From: Chloroflexota bacterium
Lineage (GTDB): Bacteria > Chloroflexota > Dehalococcoidia > SM23-28-2 > RBG-16-64-32
Direction of reading: 5' to 3'
Assembly (NCBI GenBank): GCA_016190405.1
Contig: JACPQO010000180.1
Location: 1-9,645, forward strand
Length of the DNA: 9,645 bases
Position numbers and translations under genes: made by a program. This document shows positions 6,073-9,645 of this stretch, piece after piece; within the stretch, counting starts at the first letter, position 1, and the number at the start of each line of letters is the position of its first letter. The notes beneath the pieces were generated by a model, which ran no database searches, was not told the origin of the DNA, and saw only the letters and a program-made list of their open reading frames with translations.

Positions 6073-7271
6073 TACTCGATCCCCATCCGCCCGAACGCCT
6101 CGCCGAAGACCCGCTCCGCCGAGTACCCCTCCGCCAGGGCCAGGGCGCTGGCGCGGCAGCGCCGGTAGAACGCCTCATCCGAGAGGAGCTTCAGGATCGC
6201 CGCCGCCAACTGGCCGGCGTCGTAATCGATGACGATGCCGGCGCCCGCTCTCTCGATCTCGGCGGCGATGGGCGGCACCCGCGTGATGACGACGGGCACG
6301 CCGCGGGCCAGGTAGGTCTTGGCCCGGGAGACATCGGCGAACCTCTTGTAGCCTTCGGCGGACGGACGGTAGGGGGCAAGTCCTACCCGGTGCCCCTCGA
6401 CGACGCGGCGGTATTCGGCAGCATCGTCTATGTGCCCCAGCAGGCGCACTCGCCCCTGCAATCCCCGGCGCCGGAGTGTGTCCCTGAGGTCATCCGGTAA
6501 GGGGCCGTACGTGGTCACTGTCAGGCTCACCTTGGGCCTTAGCTCGGCTACGCGACCCAAGGCCTCTAGAACGAGGTCGAAGCCGTACTCAGGCTTGACC
6601 AGCCCTGAGTACAACAACGTATCGGGAATGGGCTCCACCTCCGGCGGTCGTAGCTCGTGCCGTTCGATCGGATGGGGAACGGTGTAGACCCGGCCGTCCC
6701 GATCCGCAACACCGCGTTGGCGGCGCGCTTCGCTCATCGCCGCTGTGAGATCCCAGGCAAAGTCCGAGCGGCGGACGCAGAGCCCGTCCAGCCAGAGGTA
6801 GAGCCGGTTCAGGACCGGGTTCCGGTATCGGTTGGGAAAGTAGTCCACCGTCCAGAAGACCGTCTGACGGACCAATCCCAGGCGACGAAGGAGCAGCCCC
6901 AACAACCCCAGATGGGCGTTGCTGCCGATGTACAGGTCATAGCGGGCGAAGAAGCGCACCAGCATCGCCAGGGTGACCAGCACGTCTACCGCGTACGAAA
7001 CGAGACCGAGGCTTTTCTCGCGGCGCACCGCTGCCTTTCGCTCGCGGCCGCTGGCGGCGCCGAACCTCATCCCCAGCGAGCGTCGCACCTTCTCCTCTGC
7101 CAGCGGATGCCCGATGAAGGTTACCACCCTGGCGCGGCTTTCCTGCCGCAGAAAGCGGTATGCCCTGATCGGAGCCGAGCCGCTGTTATTGTTCCCGACG
7201 ATGAGCACCTTGAGGTCGCTCAGCCAACGGTTGTCGACGTGGGCGTGGGAGGGCTTGGCTGCCAGAACCAT
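6072..7271 (-). CDS. Glycosyltransferase, GT4-type (GT-B fold)
   Basis: A 399-residue cytoplasmic or membrane-associated GT-B glycosyltransferase. The N-terminal acceptor domain starts KVLIVGNNNSGSAPIRAYRFLR (21-42) and has a hydrophobic segment near 95-110 and another near 121-135 that may touch the membrane. The C-terminal donor domain shows DTLLYSGLVKPEYGFDLVLEAL (217-238), RLLGHIDDAAEYRRVVEGHRVGLAPY (276-301), and AKTYLARGVPVVITRVPPIAAEIERAGAGIVID (317-349), the usual donor-binding order of GT4 enzymes. The ATG start at 7271 lies 4 bases after the stop of the upstream minus-strand gene; no strong ribosome site is visible, and an internal GTG just before LIVGNNN would also give a complete fold. 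It is likely the last gene of the minus-strand run. Donor and acceptor are unknown; a surface glycan is the natural guess from context. Confidence 0.88.
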   Translation of the reverse strand: MVLAAKPSHAHVDNRWLSDLKVLIVGNNNSGSAPIRAYRFLRQESRARVVTFIGHPLAEEKVRRSLGMRFGAASGRERKAAVRREKSLGLVSYAVDVLVTLAMLVRFFARYDLYIGSNAHLGLLGLLLRRLGLVRQTVFWTVDYFPNRYRNPVLNRLYLWLDGLCVRRSDFAWDLTAAMSEARRQRGVADRDGRVYTVPHPIERHELRPPEVEPIPDTLLYSGLVKPEYGFDLVLEALGRVAELRPKVSLTVTTYGPLPDDLRDTLRRRGLQGRVRLLGHIDDAAEYRRVVEGHRVGLAPYRPSAEGYKRFADVSRAKTYLARGVPVVITRVPPIAAEIERAGAGIVIDYDAGQLAAAILKLLSDEAFYRRCRASALALAEGYSAERVFGEAFGRMGIE

Positions 7272-7275
7272 CGCT

Positions 7276-8412
7276 TTAGGCCAGGGAGGCGGCCTGGGCC
7301 GGACGGCCCGCGCTCAGTCTCTCGCAGGCGTCGGCCCAGGCCGTCATCGCCGCGCACAGCCGCTCCATGTAGTCCCTGACGGCCGGATGGGGATGAGGAG
7401 AGTAAGTTCTGAGGACTTCCGCCAACTCCCGGTAGGCGTCGCAGTAGCTGCCGGCGGTCAGGCGGGCGCTCTCGATCACGGGCACTAGGTGCTCAGTCAG
7501 GAGCATGCCCCAGAACTCGTTCTCCAAGTCCTGCAGGAGATCGTGGTCGTTCCGGCTGTGCTGCACGAGGGGCGGGCCCAGCGTGAGACGGTCCCCCAGG
7601 TGAGCAGCGATCTTGTTGAGGAAGAAGCCGGCCCAGATGTCGCCGTAGCGGTCCATGGGCATCCCGTTGATCTCTACCCCTTGCAGGACAAAGTAGAAGG
7701 CGGCCATGGCGTCGCGGTGGACAGCGGTGTTCTGGGTGTTGACCGGCATCAAGCAGTCCGCTGCGAGCATGAGCCGCTCTGAAGTCAGGCCGAGGCTGGT
7801 AACCGGGCAGGCCAGCCTGGTCACGGCGTCGATGTCCGGCTCTCCCAGCCACAGCCCCAGGTTGACGACGACCCTGCCCCTTCCCCTGCCAATGACCGGC
7901 TTGTCCCGCCAGCGCTTGCCGAAGGGGTAGCCCCGCGAATAGACCCGAACCGGAGGCTCAAACTGGAGCAGGCCACAGGGATTGACCCAGCCATTGGACG
8001 AACCCAGCGTCTCTATCTCCACCGCCTGCCCCACGATGGCGTGCTCCCCGAAGAAGTCCCACTCGGGAATAGCAAAGTTGTCATCGTCGGTGGAGATGAT
8101 GGTGGCGGCGCCCCTCTCCAACGCCACTAAGAAGCCCACGTTGCGGCGATTATCGGAATTCCAGGGGATCATGGGCGCCAGCGCCGGAAATTGGGCCAGC
8201 CACGCTTCCTGGCGCTCCACGTCCCAGTACTCCGCCTCGAACCCCTCCCACCTCGCCTCCGCCACGATACGGCGCGCCTCCTCGTGAGGGGTCTTGCGAT
8301 CGCCGACGACAATGAAACCCACGTCCTTATGGCCGTACTGCCTGGCGTTCTCAGCGTAGCTCCGCACTACTTCGGGTGGGTTGACCGTCGTGATGACGAT
8401 TGCGGTCTTCAC
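7276..8412 (-). CDS. RGP/UDP-arabinopyranose mutase-like protein (GT75/STELLO-like, GT-A fold)
   Basis: A 378-residue soluble protein with features of the reversibly glycosylated polypeptide family. It begins with KTAIVITTVNPP, then PWNSDNRRNVGFLVALERGAATIISTDDDNF (83-113), with the DDD metal/nucleotide-sugar motif at 109-111. RGYPFGKR at 160-167 matches the plant RGYPFS block and keeps both arginines (R160, R167) at the spacing of the two functional arginines I recall in plant UDP-arabinopyranose mutase. NLGLWLGEPDIDAVTRL (184-200) parallels plant HGLWLNIPDYDAPTQL, and DRYGDIWAGFFLNKIAAHLG (254-273) parallels RYDDIWAGFxxKVICDHLG. The protein may interconvert ring forms of a UDP sugar or transfer a sugar; which one is open, and STELLO (DUF288) proteins are the main alternative. 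It starts at GTG with a strong AAGGAG site 7 bases upstream and lies 21 bases after the membrane gene. Confidence 0.72.
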   Translation of the reverse strand: MKTAIVITTVNPPEVVRSYAENARQYGHKDVGFIVVGDRKTPHEEARRIVAEARWEGFEAEYWDVERQEAWLAQFPALAPMIPWNSDNRRNVGFLVALERGAATIISTDDDNFAIPEWDFFGEHAIVGQAVEIETLGSSNGWVNPCGLLQFEPPVRVYSRGYPFGKRWRDKPVIGRGRGRVVVNLGLWLGEPDIDAVTRLACPVTSLGLTSERLMLAADCLMPVNTQNTAVHRDAMAAFYFVLQGVEINGMPMDRYGDIWAGFFLNKIAAHLGDRLTLGPPLVQHSRNDHDLLQDLENEFWGMLLTEHLVPVIESARLTAGSYCDAYRELAEVLRTYSPHPHPAVRDYMERLCAAMTAWADACERLSAGRPAQAASLA

Positions 8413-8419
8413 CTTGTCG

Positions 8420-8425
8420 CTCCTT
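8420..8425 (-). promoter_or_regulatory. Strong ribosome binding site for a GTG start
   Basis: AAGGAG on the minus strand, in the 21-base gap after the membrane protein gene and 7 bases before GTG 8412. It fixes the start of the RGP-like gene and is the clearest Shine-Dalgarno sequence in the window. Confidence 0.75.
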
Positions 8426-8433
8426 TCATCTGT

Positions 8434-9645
8434 TCAGGGGGCGGGCGCATATATCTGCACCAGCCCGTTGTCGTAGAAGACGTTGGTGTCCGCCAGGCGC
8501 GACTTCACGTCCAGCCAGCGCGGGTCCTCCGGGGAGATAGCCAGCAGGTGCTGGTAGGTCAGCACCAAGGGCTCGGAGAAGACGAAGACGGTGCGCTGGC
8601 CGGAGGCGTCGTCGCTCAATGAGAAGCCGTCCAGCAGGTTTCTCATGTCCTGCCAAAAGATCGGGACGTCGCTTCGCGAAGACACCGCGAACAGCGAGGA
8701 ATAGAATGTGGCCTCCGGGAAGTAGTACGTGTAGAAAAGCCGCTCGCGGATGCCGCTGTGCAGTCTGAGCTCTCTCTCCTGGCCGGCGTACTTCGCACTC
8801 AAGAACACCGCCGCGCTCCTCTCCTGCGCATGGAACGCCGAGATGGAGGCCTGTCCGTGGAAGGCCAGGAACGACGGCAGCGACAGCGCGGCAAAGACCA
8901 GCAGGACAAGGCCGGGCAGTAGCCGCCGGCTTGCCCTTCTGGCCAGGAATAGCACAACCAGCGGCGCCACGAAGAAGCCCCCGTACTCCAGGAACCTGGC
9001 CCCCTGGTCGCCGGTGCCGTTGATCAGGGCTGCCACCGCTGTCAAAGCGGCGATGCCCAGTACAGCGCCGCTGTAGTCCCGCTCGCCGTCCGCCAGCCTG
9101 CGCAGGCGCGTTAGGTTGAGTAGGGCCAGCAGCCCGCCCAGCCCGAACAGCGCCGCCAGCCAGAACAGCCGCACCAGGCTGGCCCACAGGGGCACGTCCG
9201 GCCCCGCGTTGGCGGCGCCCAGCGTTCCCGCGTAGAAGAAGATCGTCCCTTCCTCGAAGAGGCCAACGAAGTACGGTACGGAGTCCACGATGTTGCCGAA
9301 GGTCTTGACGGCATAGTAGATCTGCCAGGCCGCGGTCATGACCGCGAACAGCAGAATGGTCGACCAGGCGGAGGTGGTGCGGACGCCGGCTATCGCCCTG
9401 ACGCCCCACACGCCGAGTAGCACCGCGATGAACGCTAGCGCCGTCAAGAAGTGGGTCACCATCAAGGCCGTGAACAAGATGAGCCCCACCAAGCTGCCTT
9501 GCCAGCGGCCGAAGAAGGTGGCGCCGTCCCGCCTCCACACCACCAGCATCACGAGAGCCAGGAATAGAGGCATGGCCAGCGCCGCTTCCGGCCGGAAGAA
9601 GAACGAGATCGAGAGGAACATGCTCCCCTGGACTATCAGGGGAAC
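8434..9645 (-). CDS. Multi-pass membrane protein, probable GT-C-type glycosyltransferase (5' end outside window)
   Basis: The frame is open to the window edge: eight more codons precede the Met at 9621, so that Met is probably internal and the N-terminal part is missing. Numbering from that Met, hydrophobic segments lie near 12-29, 43-74 (probably two helices), 86-105, 146-170, 184-201, 211-228 and 233-253. After them comes a soluble tail of about 140 residues ending NVFYDNGLVQIYAPAP. A polytopic core, an FRPEAAL loop between membrane segments, and a C-terminal domain ending in a 'YDNGxVQIY' type strand are common in GT-C enzymes that use polyprenyl-phosphate sugars (PMT/GT39-like). A conserved-looking THFLT is at 56-60. 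The typical first extracytoplasmic acidic motif would be outside the window, so family assignment is tentative. It is upstream in the same run as the RGP-like and GT4 genes. Confidence 0.72.
   Translation of the reverse strand, partial: VPLIVQGSMFLSISFFFRPEAALAMPLFLALVMLVVWRRDGATFFGRWQGSLVGLILFTALMVTHFLTALAFIAVLLGVWGVRAIAGVRTTSAWSTILLFAVMTAAWQIYYAVKTFGNIVDSVPYFVGLFEEGTIFFYAGTLGAANAGPDVPLWASLVRLFWLAALFGLGGLLALLNLTRLRRLADGERDYSGAVLGIAALTAVAALINGTGDQGARFLEYGGFFVAPLVVLFLARRASRRLLPGLVLLVFAALSLPSFLAFHGQASISAFHAQERSAAVFLSAKYAGQERELRLHSGIRERLFYTYYFPEATFYSSLFAVSSRSDVPIFWQDMRNLLDGFSLSDDASGQRTVFVFSEPLVLTYQHLLAISPEDPRWLDVKSRLADTNVFYDNGLVQIYAPAP

Noticed and set aside
8426..9538. Alternative minus-strand frame of 370 codons within the membrane protein gene
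   Set aside because: Arg/Gly/Ala-rich translation typical of a +1 shadow, whereas the other frame gives well-formed membrane helices and a sensible C-terminal domain.

Overview
The window is a GC-rich (roughly two-thirds G+C by eye) bacterial surface-glycan or glycoconjugate biosynthesis region. High GC, frequent GTG/TTG starts, tightly packed genes, and three kinds of short foldback repeat of types I associate with Chloroflexota and similar environmental genomes suggest a Chloroflexota-like organism. No marker gene proves this; the assignment is an inference.

Layout: a plus-strand gene run (1-5887) meets a minus-strand gene run (9645-6072) tail to tail. The plus run is the 3' end of a family 2 glycosyltransferase, a DUF362 protein (ATGA overlap), a gap of about 140 bp holding a nested inverted repeat, then four Rossmann-fold oxidoreductase-type genes in a row: Gfo/Idh/MocA oxidoreductase, NAD-dependent sugar epimerase/dehydratase, a divergent UDP-glucose/GDP-mannose dehydrogenase homologue, and a short-chain dehydrogenase. 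The minus run, in transcription order, is a multi-pass membrane protein cut by the window edge (probably a GT-C-type glycosyltransferase), a soluble protein resembling reversibly glycosylated polypeptide/UDP-arabinopyranose mutase (GT75/STELLO-like), and a GT4-type glycosyltransferase.

The convergent junction (5884-6072) holds a compound repeat: a 20-bp imperfect inverted repeat that starts at the stop codon of one gene and reaches the stop codon of the other, enclosing an AT-richer segment with two 9-bp-stem REP-like hairpins.

Taken together, the four oxidoreductase-type genes probably make or remodel an unusual nucleotide-linked sugar, and the GT2, GT4 and GT-C proteins assemble it into a cell-surface glycan. 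The most notable points are the dehydrogenase homologue that lacks the catalytic cysteine and other active-site residues of its family, the bacterial RGP/UAM-like protein that keeps the plant-type arginines, and the two repeat loci. No RNA gene, CRISPR array or transposase was seen.
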